From DASVXQ01 sp046727955 (GTDB lineage: Bacteria > Actinomycetota > CALGFH01), in NCBI GenBank assembly GCA_046727955.1, contig JBKPDO010000107.1, forward strand, positions 1 through 22,023: a stretch of 22,023 nucleotides of DNA, read 5' to 3'. The notes under the pieces were generated by a model. It did not search any database and was not told the DNA's origin. It saw only the letters and a program-made list of their open reading frames with translations. The position numbers and the translations under genes are program-made. Positions 21,951-22,023 of this stretch are shown piece by piece. Position 1 is the first letter of the stretch; the number at the start of each line of letters is the position of its first letter.

Positions 21951-22023
21951 GTGCCACGAGCCGGACAGGTCAAGCCGCCAGTCGAGCCGCGGCTGTCAGA
22001 CAGGATCGCGATCGGGGTGCTGA
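21951..22023 (+). CDS. IS4-family transposase, N-terminal fragment (cut by window edge)
   Basis: GTG at 21951 follows GGAGG by about 6 bases and opens a frame reading PRAGQVKPPVEPRLSDRIAI before the window ends. RLSDRIAIGVL is the characteristic start of IS4-type transposases with the PF13006-like N-terminal domain. If complete beyond the edge this would be the only possibly intact transposase here. The terminal repeat is probably within 21885-21905 but cannot be confirmed without the other end. Confidence 0.7.
   Translation, partial: MPRAGQVKPPVEPRLSDRIAIGVL

Noticed and set aside
1..22023. CRISPR arrays, tRNA, rRNA or riboswitches.
   Set aside because: No regularly spaced direct repeats and no tRNA-like T-loop/acceptor combination were seen by eye; a covariance-model search was not possible here.

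Overview
The window is GC-rich throughout, with mostly GTG/ATG starts, strong G/C third positions and actinomycete-type families (HxlR, ECF42/DGPF pair, DUF998, DUF899, IS481/IS5/IS4 and NF041680-type transposases). It looks like accessory chromosomal DNA of a high-GC Actinomycetota. The species cannot be told from sequence alone. About half the window is intact single-copy metabolic or regulatory genes. The other half is a graveyard of mobile elements and broken genes. No tRNA, rRNA or CRISPR array was seen.

Layout. 1-1160 (minus): the first codons of an SMP-30/gluconolactonase-like protein, an intact DUF899 thioredoxin-like protein, a strong hairpin, and a possible 28-aa membrane peptide. 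1154-1831: two transposase remnants pointing away from each other and meeting near base 1560. 1881-2885 (minus): a DJ-1/PfpI-like gene followed by a VOC/glyoxalase gene, ending in a hairpin. 2886-3370: no gene. 3370-3606 (minus): a 78-aa unknown protein with an excellent RBS and two palindromes upstream. 3819-6111 (plus): a DGPF/YCII protein, an ECF42-type sigma factor with its C-terminal extension, and a RibD-C/DHFR-like reductase, arranged as an operon and closed by a hairpin. 6255-7305: an IS5 transposase remnant abutting a tyrosine integrase remnant, with a 76-nt hairpin upstream. 7522-8049 (minus): a two-helix membrane protein. 8203-8872: a frameshifted NF041680-like transposase remnant. 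9053-11285 (plus): an HxlR regulator followed by a BBE-type FAD oxidase. 11421-11944: the broken tail of a LuxR-type regulator. 11979-13154 (minus): a MalY/PatB-type C-S lyase.

13306-15259: the C-terminal end of an RHS protein (one frameshift, one in-frame TAG) whose tip still overlaps an intact small gene by ATGA, the usual arrangement of an RHS toxin tip and its immunity gene. A 112-bp inverted-repeat element starts on that gene's stop codon. 15525-16614: an IS5 (IS427-like) remnant runs directly into the last ~43 codons of ChrB. These overlap the first ~100 codons of ChrA, so this is a destroyed chromate-resistance operon. 16721-18250: a membrane-anchored NodB polysaccharide deacetylase with an unusual cytoplasmic N-terminal region. 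18281-19399 (minus): a membrane-anchored Ag85/esterase-D-like hydrolase, convergent with the deacetylase. 19679-20419: a DUF998 membrane protein. 20420-21070: a gene-free stretch with a cluster of TGTTGG/CCAACA motifs. 21071-21871: an OmpR-type regulator with a degenerate receiver and a missing C-terminal tip. 21951-end: the start of an IS4-family transposase.

The most interesting points are the RHS tip/immunity pair surviving in a broken gene, the chrBA wreck fused to IS5, the deacetylase N-terminal domain, the atypical response regulator and several unexplained inverted-repeat structures. I saw no complete new defence or biosynthetic system.
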